A stretch of DNA of 64,000 nt, taken from positions 54,582 to 118,581 of the forward strand of contig CALYZE010000003.1 in assembly GCA_945607605.1 (NCBI GenBank), read 5' to 3'. Positions 37,170 through 46,100 of this stretch are shown here, one piece after another; positions within the stretch are counted from its first letter, which is position 1; every line of letters begins with the position of its first letter. The position numbers were made by a program, and so were the translations under genes. The DNA is from an uncultured Bacteroides sp. (GTDB lineage Bacteria; Bacteroidota; Bacteroidia; Bacteroidales; Bacteroidaceae). The notes under the pieces were generated by a model that was not told the origin of the DNA, did not search any database, and saw only the letters and a program-made list of their open reading frames with translations.

Positions 37170-37177
37170 TATCTTTG
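37170..37177 (+). promoter_or_regulatory. -7 box for the amidase gene
   Basis: TATCTTTG at 37170-37177 lies 117 bp before the ATG at 37294. No clear -33 TTG is present. The rest of the 36941-37293 gap holds the terminator and A/T-rich sequence with no supported ORF. Confidence 0.5.
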
Positions 37178-37293
37178 TTTTATGACTCCTTTCTACCCCT
37201 CTTACAGCCAAAAAGGAAATCACATTCTCTGATTCAGAGTAGTGTGAAACATCTTAGCCAAGTGGTTTCAAGAATATTAAACAAGCCATACCT

Positions 37294-40221
37294 ATGAAAA
37301 AAATAATTCTACTTACTCTTTTATGCCTCCATGGAGTAGTGCTTCATGCACAAGAAGTGGAAAAAAACGCAGAAGAACGTTTAAAAACATTCTTCAGTGA
37401 ATACACCACCCACGCTGTAAACTTAGGAATCTGTAAACTGGATAGTTTACAGATTGATTTTCAGAGAAAGAAGATATCTGTTTATGCCAATGAGCAATTT
37501 TCCTACCAACCTTTTCGGCAGGAAAACGTAGATGCCATTTACAGGCATCTGAAGCAAATTCTTCCCGGCCCTATAAATTACTTCGACATGACCTTGTTCA
37601 CAAGTGGGCGTAGCATTGAGGAACTTATTCCTAACTTCTATCGAAAAGGGAAGAAAGACAAAGCACGCCTATTCGATCAGTTAGAATCTAAAAAAACCCC
37701 TTGGGTTACACAAACGTCACGCCCTTATGCTATTTCACAAGGATTGGAAGGAAAACACCTTGCTTTGTGGCAGAGCCACGGAAAATATTACATCAACAAG
37801 CATAATGAATGGGGCTGGCAACGTCCACGTTTGTTTTGCACCAGCGAGGATCAGTTCACACAGTCCTTCGTTCTTCCTTATTTGATACCCATGTTGGAAA
37901 ATGCAGGTGCGCTTGTCTTCACTCCACGTGAACGAGATACACAGAAACAAGAAGTGATTGTTGACAACGACGGAACACTAAGCGGACAAGGTGGCAAAGG
38001 CTCCCTCTATTTGGATGTCCAAAGTAGAAAGGCTCGTTGGGAACAGACAAACTTGCCGGGATTTGCCCAACGAAAACCAATTTATCAAGATGGCGAAAAC
38101 CCTTTTCGCACTGGTACGGCACGTTTTACGGTTACCGAAAAAAAGAAAGACAAAGCTTTTGCCGAATGGGTGCCTGATATTCCTGAAACAGGAGAATATG
38201 CTGTGTATGTTTCTTACCAAACCTTACCCAACAGCGTAAGTGATGCCAAATACCTTGTCTTTCATGCCGGAGGCGTTACAGAGTTTACAGTAAACCAACA
38301 AATAGGAGGTGGAACGTGGGTCTATCTTGGAACTTTTACATTCGATAAAGGCAGGAATGACTATTCAATGGTCGTTCTGAGTAATGAAAGCAAAGAAAAA
38401 GGCGTTGTTTGTGCAGATGCAGTCCGCTTTGGCGGAGGTATGGGCAATATTGCACGCGGTGGAAAAACAAGCGGATTACCCCGATATCTGGAAGGTGCAC
38501 GCTATTCTGCTCAATGGGCGGGTATGCCCTACTCCGTCTATGGAGGACGTGAAGGCAGCAACGATATGGCAGATGATATTAATGTTCGTTCGCTCGCTAC
38601 CAATTATCTGGCTGGGAAGTCGATCTTCAATTCTGCAGAGGAAGGCTTAGGGATTCCTATCGAAATGAGTATGGCCTTGCATAGCGATGCCGGTTTCAGT
38701 AAAGAAGATAAAATTATAGGTGCTCTCGGCATTTATACCACACAATTTAATGACGGACGACTCAATGCCGGGACAGATCGCTATACCTCACGCGACTTAT
38801 CAGATATACTGCTCACGCAGCTGCAACAGGATATCCGTGCTACATTCAACACAGATTGGACACGGCGCAGCCTATGGGATCGCAACTACAGCGAAACACG
38901 CCTGCCTGCCATCCCTTCTACGATTGTCGAACTCCTCTCTCACCAAAACTTTGCAGACATGCGCTTAGGGCATGATCCCAACTTCAAGTTCACTGTCGGT
39001 CGCGCCCTTTACAAAGCCATCCTACAGTATATATCTAGCCAGCATGGCAAAGAATACGTTGTGCAACCTCTTCCTGTCAGCCACTTCGCCATACATTTCG
39101 GAAAGAAGAAGAATACCTTGGAACTCTCTTGGAAAGGAGAAGATGACCCGTTGGAGTCAACAGCCAAACCACGTGAATACATCGTCTATACACGCATCGG
39201 GCACGGTGGTTTTGACAACGGTGTACGCGTGAGCTCTCCCTCTCATACTGTCAAGGCAGAACCGGGCATCGTTTATTCTTTCAAAGTAACTGCCGTTAAT
39301 CGCGGTGGGGAAAGCTTTCCTTCGGAGATACTTGCCGCTTATAAGGCCAAACAGGAACAAGGACGTGTGTTGATCATTAACGGCTTTGACCGTATCAGTG
39401 GACCAGCCGTCATTAACACTTCTCAGACAGTCGGATTTGATCTCTCACAAGACCCCGGTGTACCTTATTTATATGACATTTCTCTTTGCGGTTCTCAACA
39501 GAATTTCAATCGCAACGAAATAGGGAAACAGCTGGGAGAGAGCGGAAGTGAATACGAGGGTATGAAAATCAGAGGCAATACTTTTGATTATCCTTTTATG
39601 CATGGTAAAGCGATACAGGCAGCCGGAGGCTACAGTTTCGTATCGTGTAGTAATGAATCGGTGGAAAACGGAACAATATCTTTGGGAGATTATTCGATGG
39701 TGGATTATATTTTGGGATTAGAAAAGGAAGATAAATCGAGTAACCCTTCTCGCAACCTGAATTATAAAACTTTCTCTTCCTCCATGCAGCGTGCTCTGAC
39801 AATCTTCTGTCAATCGGGCGGAAACCTGCTTGTCAGCGGTGCATACCTGGGTAGCGACATGAACATTTTACAAGAAGACCGCCTATTTATCGAGAATATA
39901 CTGAAGTACAGTTACAGTCACTCCTTGCAAACAACCGGAAACAACATCCTGATTCAAGGTTTAGGCCGCACTTTCAGCATTCCCCGTCTTCCCAACGAGC
40001 AAGCTTATCCCGTAACCGCTCCTGATTGTATCTTACCAGTATCTCCGGCATTTCCGGTCATGACCTACAGTACAGGGAATATTTCCGCTGCCACAGCCTA
40101 TCAAGGCAACCATTATCGCACGTTTGTGATGGGGTTCCCTTTTGAAAGCGTAGAAAAAGAAAGTGACAGGAACGCGATTATGGCTTCAGTCTTACAATTT
40201 CTAAATGAAAGAAAGAAGTAA
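37294..40221 (+). CDS. Secreted zinc amidase with inserted golvesin/Xly-type domain, FN3 and C-terminal domain
   Basis: 975 residues with a Sec signal peptide (MKKIILLTLLCLHGVVLHA). The catalytic domain looks like Amidase_3 (N-acetylmuramoyl-L-alanine amidase): probable ligands His162 (QSHG), Glu172 (HNEWG) and His463 (ALHSDAG), and catalytic Glu546 (STIVELLSH). Between the first and second halves, about residues 230-390, lies a beta-rich domain resembling the golvesin/xanthan-lyase carbohydrate-binding type. An FN3-like domain covers about 595-690 and a further domain of unknown fold ends the protein. The protein is often labelled xanthan lyase because of the insert, but the metal-site pattern supports peptidoglycan amidase activity in the periplasm or at the surface. 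Confidence 0.75.
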   Translation: MKKIILLTLLCLHGVVLHAQEVEKNAEERLKTFFSEYTTHAVNLGICKLDSLQIDFQRKKISVYANEQFSYQPFRQENVDAIYRHLKQILPGPINYFDMTLFTSGRSIEELIPNFYRKGKKDKARLFDQLESKKTPWVTQTSRPYAISQGLEGKHLALWQSHGKYYINKHNEWGWQRPRLFCTSEDQFTQSFVLPYLIPMLENAGALVFTPRERDTQKQEVIVDNDGTLSGQGGKGSLYLDVQSRKARWEQTNLPGFAQRKPIYQDGENPFRTGTARFTVTEKKKDKAFAEWVPDIPETGEYAVYVSYQTLPNSVSDAKYLVFHAGGVTEFTVNQQIGGGTWVYLGTFTFDKGRNDYSMVVLSNESKEKGVVCADAVRFGGGMGNIARGGKTSGLPRYLEGARYSAQWAGMPYSVYGGREGSNDMADDINVRSLATNYLAGKSIFNSAEEGLGIPIEMSMALHSDAGFSKEDKIIGALGIYTTQFNDGRLNAGTDRYTSRDLSDILLTQLQQDIRATFNTDWTRRSLWDRNYSETRLPAIPSTIVELLSHQNFADMRLGHDPNFKFTVGRALYKAILQYISSQHGKEYVVQPLPVSHFAIHFGKKKNTLELSWKGEDDPLESTAKPREYIVYTRIGHGGFDNGVRVSSPSHTVKAEPGIVYSFKVTAVNRGGESFPSEILAAYKAKQEQGRVLIINGFDRISGPAVINTSQTVGFDLSQDPGVPYLYDISLCGSQQNFNRNEIGKQLGESGSEYEGMKIRGNTFDYPFMHGKAIQAAGGYSFVSCSNESVENGTISLGDYSMVDYILGLEKEDKSSNPSRNLNYKTFSSSMQRALTIFCQSGGNLLVSGAYLGSDMNILQEDRLFIENILKYSYSHSLQTTGNNILIQGLGRTFSIPRLPNEQAYPVTAPDCILPVSPAFPVMTYSTGNISAATAYQGNHYRTFVMGFPFESVEKESDRNAIMASVLQFLNERKK

Positions 40222-40236
40222 TCTTAAAATAAATAT

Positions 40237-40244
40237 TATCTTTG
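40237..40244 (+). promoter_or_regulatory. -7 box for the two-gene small-protein unit
   Basis: TATCTTTG at 40237-40244, 16 bp after the amidase stop, supports the ATG at 40298 as the start of the next gene over the frame that begins inside the amidase gene. Confidence 0.55.
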
Positions 40245-40297
40245 TTCCAACAGAAAGTATTCATCATCGGACATTAATCATTAAAAATATCAACATC

Positions 40298-40621
40298 ATG
40301 TACACTATACAAGCCAATCTTAGCGGAACCCGCAGTTTAGAAGTTTCAGAAGAAAACCTTGCTACCATCGAGAAATACGGACTGTTCCGCCACCTCATCG
40401 ACAGCAATGGTATCGTAGAAGAAACGGTACTCGAAAAATTGAGACTGAACATCCGTTCTCTCATTGCTTCGCAAGAGGAAGACAGCAAAGACCTGCTCGA
40501 CCTCTGTATTGATGTTATCTATCACAACAACATGAAAGCATTTGGATTGCAGCAACTTATCAAGCTCTATCTAAAATGGCTTTCCAACCAAGAAACCCTA
40601 GAAGAGGAAGACGATCAATGA
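40298..40621 (+). CDS. Small conserved hypothetical protein
   Basis: 107 residues from MYTIQANLSGTRSLEV. Predominantly helical and acidic, ending in EEEDDQ. No signal peptide, membrane segment or recognised motif; one region (RSLIASQEEDSKDLLDL) is strongly amphipathic. Its TGA stop overlaps the ATG of the next gene (ATGA), so the two are translationally coupled and may form a complex. Not recognised. Confidence 0.65.
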   Translation: MYTIQANLSGTRSLEVSEENLATIEKYGLFRHLIDSNGIVEETVLEKLRLNIRSLIASQEEDSKDLLDLCIDVIYHNNMKAFGLQQLIKLYLKWLSNQETLEEEDDQ

Positions 40622-40833
40622 AAACCATCAACACGTGTGAACAAAAGCAGTACAGTCCTCTTATTCCTGCCATCATAGCTATATGCAAGGCTGAGAAAGG
40701 TGAAAAGCTGGAGATTGTCATGAACGATGCGGCTGCTTTCAGTGATTTAAAGGAATACCTCTCTGAACAGCATATCGGTTTTCGTGAAATTTATGACGGC
40801 GAACAGATGACTGTACAGTTCATTATGTGCTAA
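40618..40833 (+). CDS. Small protein, possibly TusA/SirA-like fold
   Basis: 71 residues starting at an ATG that overlaps the previous stop codon. The pattern of an N-terminal Cys with helix (NTCEQKQYSPLIPAIIAICK), a strand around KLEIVMND, a second helix and a final strand (MTVQFIMC) follows the beta-alpha-beta-alpha-beta order of TusA-like proteins. The defining CPxP motif is missing, so a sulfur-transfer role is not supported by residues. The fold assignment is tentative. Confidence 0.5.
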   Translation: MKTINTCEQKQYSPLIPAIIAICKAEKGEKLEIVMNDAAAFSDLKEYLSEQHIGFREIYDGEQMTVQFIMC

Positions 40834-40849
40834 TCATCATTTTATTCTC

Positions 40850-40857
40850 TATCTTTG
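40850..40857 (+). promoter_or_regulatory. -7 box immediately before the YgiQ-type gene
   Basis: TATCTTTG at 40850-40857 ends only 4 bp before the ATG at 40862. Normal -7 to +1 spacing would place the transcript start at or next to the A of the ATG, so this mRNA may be leaderless. Confidence 0.55.
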
Positions 40858-40861
40858 CGGC

Positions 40862-42724
40862 ATGAAAGAATATCGACTGACTGACTGGTTACCCACAACC
40901 AAGAAAGAGGTAGAGTTTCGCGGATGGGATGAATTGGATGTCATTTTGTTCAGCGGCGACGCATATGTAGATCACCCTTCATTTGGTGCTGCTGTGATTG
41001 GACGCATCCTCGAAGCTGAAGGGCTGCGTGTAGCTATGATACCCCAACCCAATTGGCGTGACGATTTGCGCGACTTCAAGAAACTGGGACGTCCCCGGTT
41101 GTTTTTTGGTATCAGTCCCGGTTGTATGGACAGTATGGTCAATAAATATACAGCCAACAAACGCTTGCGCAGCGACGATGCTTACACTCCGGATGCACGT
41201 CCTGACATGCGTCCCGAATATCCTTCCATTGTATATACCCAGATTCTAAAGAAATTATATCCCGATGTTCCAGTTGTATTGGGCGGCATTGAGGCAAGTA
41301 TGCGCCGACTCACGCATTACGACTATTGGCAAGATCGTGTACGCCCTAGCATTCTGATAGACAGTAGTGCCGATTCATTGATATACGGCATGGGAGAAAA
41401 ACCGATAGTAGAACTAACGAGAAGGTTGAAACGCAAATTAACGGAAATCGACCCGAAGGAAGATACCACCTCTATCACATCGGAATATTTTAAGCAGCTC
41501 ATTGTTGATATTCCTCAAATGGTTTATCTTGAAAAAGAGGTAAACGCGCAAGAAGGAGATATCACACTGTTCTCTCATGAAGAATGCTTGGAAGACAAAA
41601 AGAAAGAAGCTGCCAACTTCCGCCATATCGAAGAAGAAAGTAATAAATATGCGGCTTCACGGATTCTACAAAAAGTAGAGGGGCAGACAGTAATAGTTAA
41701 CCCTCCCTATCCCCCCTTAACTGAGGCAGAGCTTGATCACTCTTTCGATTTACCTTATACCCGTTTGCCGCATCCTAAGTATAAAGGGAAGCGCATTCCG
41801 GCCTATGACATGATAAAATTTTCGGTGAATGTCCATCGGGGTTGTTTCGGTGGTTGTGCCTTCTGCACGATCTCTGCGCACCAAGGGAAGTTCATTGTGA
41901 GCCGCAGTAAAAGCAGTATTTTGAAAGAAGTGGAAGCCATCAGAGAACTACCCGACTTCAAAGGATACTTGAGTGATTTAGGAGGACCTTCCGCCAATAT
42001 GTACCAGATGCAAGGCTACAACCTGGATCTTTGCAAGAAATGCAAACGCCCGTCCTGCATTCATCCTAAAGTATGTCCAAATCTGAATACAGATCATAAA
42101 CCACTATTAGATATTTATCGTGCTGTCGATGCCTTGCCCGGCATTAAAAAGTCATTTATCGGTAGCGGAGTGCGCTATGATCTATTGCTACACCAAAGCA
42201 AAGACCCCAAAGTCAACCAAAGCACCGCCGAATACACCCGCGAACTTATTGCCCGCCATGTAAGCGGACGTTTAAAAGTCGCTCCGGAGCATACTTCCGA
42301 CAGCGTGTTAGACATTATGCGGAAGCCCCCTTTCAGCCAGTTCAGTGAATTCAAGAAAGTATTCGACCGTATCAATCGCGAAGAAGGGCTACGTCAACAA
42401 CTGATTCCCTACTTCATATCCAGCCATCCCGGATGTAAAGAAGAGGATATGGCCGAACTCGCTATCATTACCAAACACCAGGACTTTCATTTGGAACAGG
42501 TACAGGATTTCACACCTACTCCAATGACCGTTGCCACCGAAGCTTGGTACACCGGATTTCATCCTTACACCTTAAAACCGATATTCAGTGCGAAAAGTCA
42601 ACGAGAGAAGCTGGCACAACGCATGTTCTTCTTTTGGTATAAACCCGAGGAACGAAAAAATATCATCCATGAACTGCGACGGATAGGACGGCAAGATTTG
42701 ATAGATAAATTATACGGAAAATAG
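40862..42724 (+). CDS. YgiQ-family radical SAM protein
   Basis: 620 residues. The N-terminal region (about 15-290) belongs to the YgiQ family, with a B12-binding-like start (DVILFSGDAYVDHPSFG). The radical SAM core has the cluster motif GCFGGCAFC (CxxxCxxC), followed by extra Cys residues (CKKCKRPSCIHPKVCPN) that may hold an auxiliary metal site. The C-terminus is basic. The molecular function of this conserved family is unknown. The length fits. Single gene with a promoter next to its start. Confidence 0.9.
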   Translation: MKEYRLTDWLPTTKKEVEFRGWDELDVILFSGDAYVDHPSFGAAVIGRILEAEGLRVAMIPQPNWRDDLRDFKKLGRPRLFFGISPGCMDSMVNKYTANKRLRSDDAYTPDARPDMRPEYPSIVYTQILKKLYPDVPVVLGGIEASMRRLTHYDYWQDRVRPSILIDSSADSLIYGMGEKPIVELTRRLKRKLTEIDPKEDTTSITSEYFKQLIVDIPQMVYLEKEVNAQEGDITLFSHEECLEDKKKEAANFRHIEEESNKYAASRILQKVEGQTVIVNPPYPPLTEAELDHSFDLPYTRLPHPKYKGKRIPAYDMIKFSVNVHRGCFGGCAFCTISAHQGKFIVSRSKSSILKEVEAIRELPDFKGYLSDLGGPSANMYQMQGYNLDLCKKCKRPSCIHPKVCPNLNTDHKPLLDIYRAVDALPGIKKSFIGSGVRYDLLLHQSKDPKVNQSTAEYTRELIARHVSGRLKVAPEHTSDSVLDIMRKPPFSQFSEFKKVFDRINREEGLRQQLIPYFISSHPGCKEEDMAELAIITKHQDFHLEQVQDFTPTPMTVATEAWYTGFHPYTLKPIFSAKSQREKLAQRMFFFWYKPEERKNIIHELRRIGRQDLIDKLYGK

Positions 42725-42793
42725 ACACTGAGAAGAGAGGTTCGTGATACAAAAACACCCATTAATCCTGAAAAGAGAAAAGTGGTTCACTAG

Positions 42794-42946
42794 TAAGAGA
42801 TAACTTATTGAATCCAAGAAGAAAACTTATTCTCTATTAGGAGAGATCTCTATTCCAAGGCTGGGAATACATATCCGCAACCTTGGAATACGCATTCCCA
42901 ACCTTGGAACAAGCGTTCGTAAGCTATGAATAAACTTTCCATTGAA
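42794..42946. repeat. 22-bp periodic imperfect tandem array C
   Basis: Seven consecutive units begin at 42794, 42816, 42838, 42860, 42882 (21 bp), 42903 and 42925. Units 1 and 2 share AACTTATT at the same offset, unit 5 has the dyad GGAATACGCATTCC and unit 6 starts CTTGGAACAAGCGTTC. The common core is roughly GRAAWA-N4-TATTCC placed 4-17 bases into each unit. The array lies between the convergent ends of the YgiQ-type gene and mfd, next to a regulator gene remnant. There is no T-run or ORF; the remainder of the 42725-43157 gap is that remnant plus unremarkable A/T-rich sequence. Confidence 0.7.
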
Positions 42947-43010
42947 CTAACCTTAAAGTGGAAGAATGGCTGTCTGATCAAACAAGCCGGTGTAGTACTT
43001 AAATAAATGA

Positions 43011-43160
43011 TGCGTTTTCCTCAAATTAAACATCAACAACAAGGATATCGCCCCAATCACCTTCCAATCGGAGGAAGCCTTGAAAAAAGCACGTACACGC
43101 CTTCGCAAGAAACTGGAATTAAACCGAAACGACAGTCTGACCTCCTTTATACAAAACCTA
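43011..43160 (+). pseudogene. C-terminal remnant of a Bacteroides HTH/LuxR-like regulator
   Basis: Frame 43011-43160 translates to a segment containing LNINNKDIAPITFQSEEALK, then KARTRLRKKLELNRND and LTSFIQNL. This is the recognition-helix end typical of large TPR-HTH regulators in Bacteroides (pattern I/L-x-NKDIA-x-ITF-S-EEALKKARxRLRKKL). A stop codon lies directly upstream (43008-43010) and no start precedes it, so only about 50 codons survive. The last codons overlap the stop of mfd on the other strand. It is a decayed gene end, not an active CDS. Confidence 0.65.
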
Positions 43161-46100
43161 TGCCCCCTCTTCTACTTGCATTGCCACCACTTCCTGCAAT
43201 ACACTCACAGATTCTTCTACTGAAGTTACATCTTTCACCAGCATGCTCCGCTTGTTGTTCTGTTCACGCAAATCACAACGACGGGTGTATTTCATCATGT
43301 AAGCTATAAATCTACCGAACGCTTGACTTTGAAAATACGGGCTATCAGGATTGGAAACAAAGAACAACGACATACGCCCTCCTTTCAAGAAGACTTTTTC
43401 TACGCCAAGACGAGCTGCAAGACGACGCAGGGGAACAATGCGCAGCAACTCTTCTGTTTCAGGAGGAATAGGACCAAATCGGTCTTCGAGGCGGGCACGG
43501 AAAGCAACTACATCTTTGTCAAGAGTCAAGCTATCCAGTTCGCGATACAGTAACATACGTTCACTGCTTCCAGTCACATAATTGGCAGGCAACAAAAGTT
43601 CCAAGTCACTCTCTACTTGACACTCATCCACAAACTGTTCTCCACTAATTACTCCTCCATCAGCTTTTAGCTCCTCGGCATACAAATCGGCAAACTCATC
43701 ATTTTTCAATTCATGTACAGCCTCGGTTAATATCTTCTGATAGGTTTCATAGCCTAAGTCAGCAATGAAACCGCTTTGTTCGGCACCGAGCATATTTCCA
43801 GCGCCGCGGATGTCAAGATCCTGCATCGCAATATGAATACCGCTTCCCAGGTCAGAAAAGTTTTCGATAGCCTGCAGACGGCGTTTGGCCTCAGGAGTAA
43901 GAGAAGATAAAGGAGGCGCCAATAAATAGCAGAAGGCTTTTTTGTTGCTTCGCCCTACACGTCCGCGCATTTGATGCAAGTCACTCAGACCGAAGTTCTG
44001 TGACTGGTTAATGATGATGGTATTGGCATTCGGAATATCAATACCACTCTCAATAATAGTTGTGGCGAGTAGCACGTCGTAATCATAGTTGACAAAAGCC
44101 AAGATAATCTTCTCCAATTCTGCCGGTTCCATCTGACCATGACCTATGCAGACCCGACAATCAGGAATACGACGTTCAATCATTGCTTTAAGTTCTACAA
44201 GATTGGATATACGATTGTTTACGAAGAAAACCTGCCCATTTCGACTTATTTCAAAGTTAATAGCATCCGCAATGACTTCTTCATTGAAGGTATGTACTTC
44301 TGTTTGGATAGGATAGCGGTTGGGCGGTGGAGTTTGTATCACACTCAAGTCACGTGCACCCATCAGCGAAAATTGCAAAGTACGCGGAATAGGTGTAGCA
44401 GTCATCGTAAGGGTATCTACATTCACTTTCAGTTGGCGGAGCTTTTCCTTGACAGAGACTCCGAATTTCTGTTCTTCATCGATAATCAGTAAACCCAGAT
44501 CTTTGAACTTCACATCCTTGCCTAATATACGGTGAGTACCGATCAGGATATTTACTTCCCCTTCAGCAAGTCCTTTGATAACGGCTTTGGCTTGTGCAGC
44601 AGTACGAGCACGACTCAAATACTCCACTCGGCAAGGCAATCCTTTCAGACGCTCTTTGAATGTGTGAAAATGTTGATAGGCCAGCACCGTTGTAGGTACC
44701 AAGACAGCCACCTGCTTATTGTCTGCCACTGCCTTGAAGGCAGCACGGACAGCAATTTCTGTCTTACCAAACCCTACATCACCGCAAACTAAGCGATCCA
44801 TCGGGCGGGCACTTTCCATATCTGCTTTTACATCGGCAGTTGATTTGCTCTGATCCGGGGTGTCTTCATAAATAAAAGATGCCTCCAACTCACGCTGTAA
44901 AAAGCTGTCGGGACTGTATTGAAATCCTTTTTCTTCCCGTCGTTGTGAATAAAGCTTTATCAAATCACGGGCAATATCCTTTATTTTGGTTTTGGTACGA
45001 TCCTTTAGTTTCTCCCAAGCACCAGTCCCCAGTTTGTTTAATCGAGGAGCTTCGCCTTCTTTCCCTTTATATTTGGAAACTTTATGCAGAGAATGGATCG
45101 ATACGAAAACAACATCATCATTCTGGAAAACGAGTTTGATTACTTCTTGCGTAGTATCGCCATTGGGAATACGCACCAATCCCGCAAAACGTCCTACTCC
45201 ATGGTCGGTATGCACCACATAATCGCCCGGAGTAAATTGGTTCAGTTCCTTCAAGCTCAATGCAACCTTACCGCTACGTGCTTTCTCACTCTTCAAATTA
45301 TACTTGTGAAAACGATCGAAAAGCTGATGGTCGGTAAAGATACAAAGTCGCAATGTTGTGTCGGCAAAACCTTCATGCAGAGTACGTTCTACGGCAGTAA
45401 ATCGTATATCATCCCCTCTATCTTCAAAAATAGCCTTGATACGGTCAGTCTGCTTTGCACTATCGCTACATATGTATAGATTATAACCGTTACCTTGATA
45501 TTCTTTAAATGAGTCTGCCACCAAATCGAAGTTCTTGTGAAAGATAGGTTGAGCCATCGTATGGAAGGTAATGGTGGCATCCGGAGTACCGGTAGGCTTG
45601 TTCCCGAATTCCATTCTGCGAAAATCGAGTGCACGCAAAGTAAACTCACCCCCGTTAATTAATTTACCTTCCAAAGTGATCGCTCCATTTTCTTCAGCAT
45701 CACGAGCAATAATAGCCTGTGGAGTAAGTGCCTCATCGTGTACTGTCTGGATACGTTCGCGCAACCAAAGAAAATCACGCATGGACAATACAGTATCCGC
45801 CTGGAGAAAGTCTAGAAAGGACACCATACCACCACTTCCCCCTTGTTCCAAACTACGGCTTAAATCAGGTACGATCACTATATTTTCTTTTTTCTCCTTT
45901 GAAAGTTGTGATTCTACTTCAAACGTACGGATACTCTCCACCTCATCGCCGAAAAAATCGATACGAAACGGAAATTCGGACGAGAAAGAAAACACATCTA
46001 TGATACTACCACGTACGGCATATTGCCCGGGTTCATACACATAATCCACATATTCAAATCCATAGTTTCGTAAGATTTCAGTGATAAAATTCATATCCAC

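Noticed and set aside
37294-40221. Xanthan lyase assignment
   Set aside because: Similarity is confined to the inserted beta domain; the conserved His/Glu pattern around it fits a zinc amidase.
42794-42946. CRISPR array
   Set aside because: The regular spacing comes from contiguous imperfect 22-bp units, not identical repeats separated by unique spacers, and no cas genes are present.
43007-43309. 100-codon plus-strand ORF across the mfd 3' end
   Set aside because: A different frame of the same strip translates into the recognisable regulator C-terminus, and the rest is antisense to mfd.
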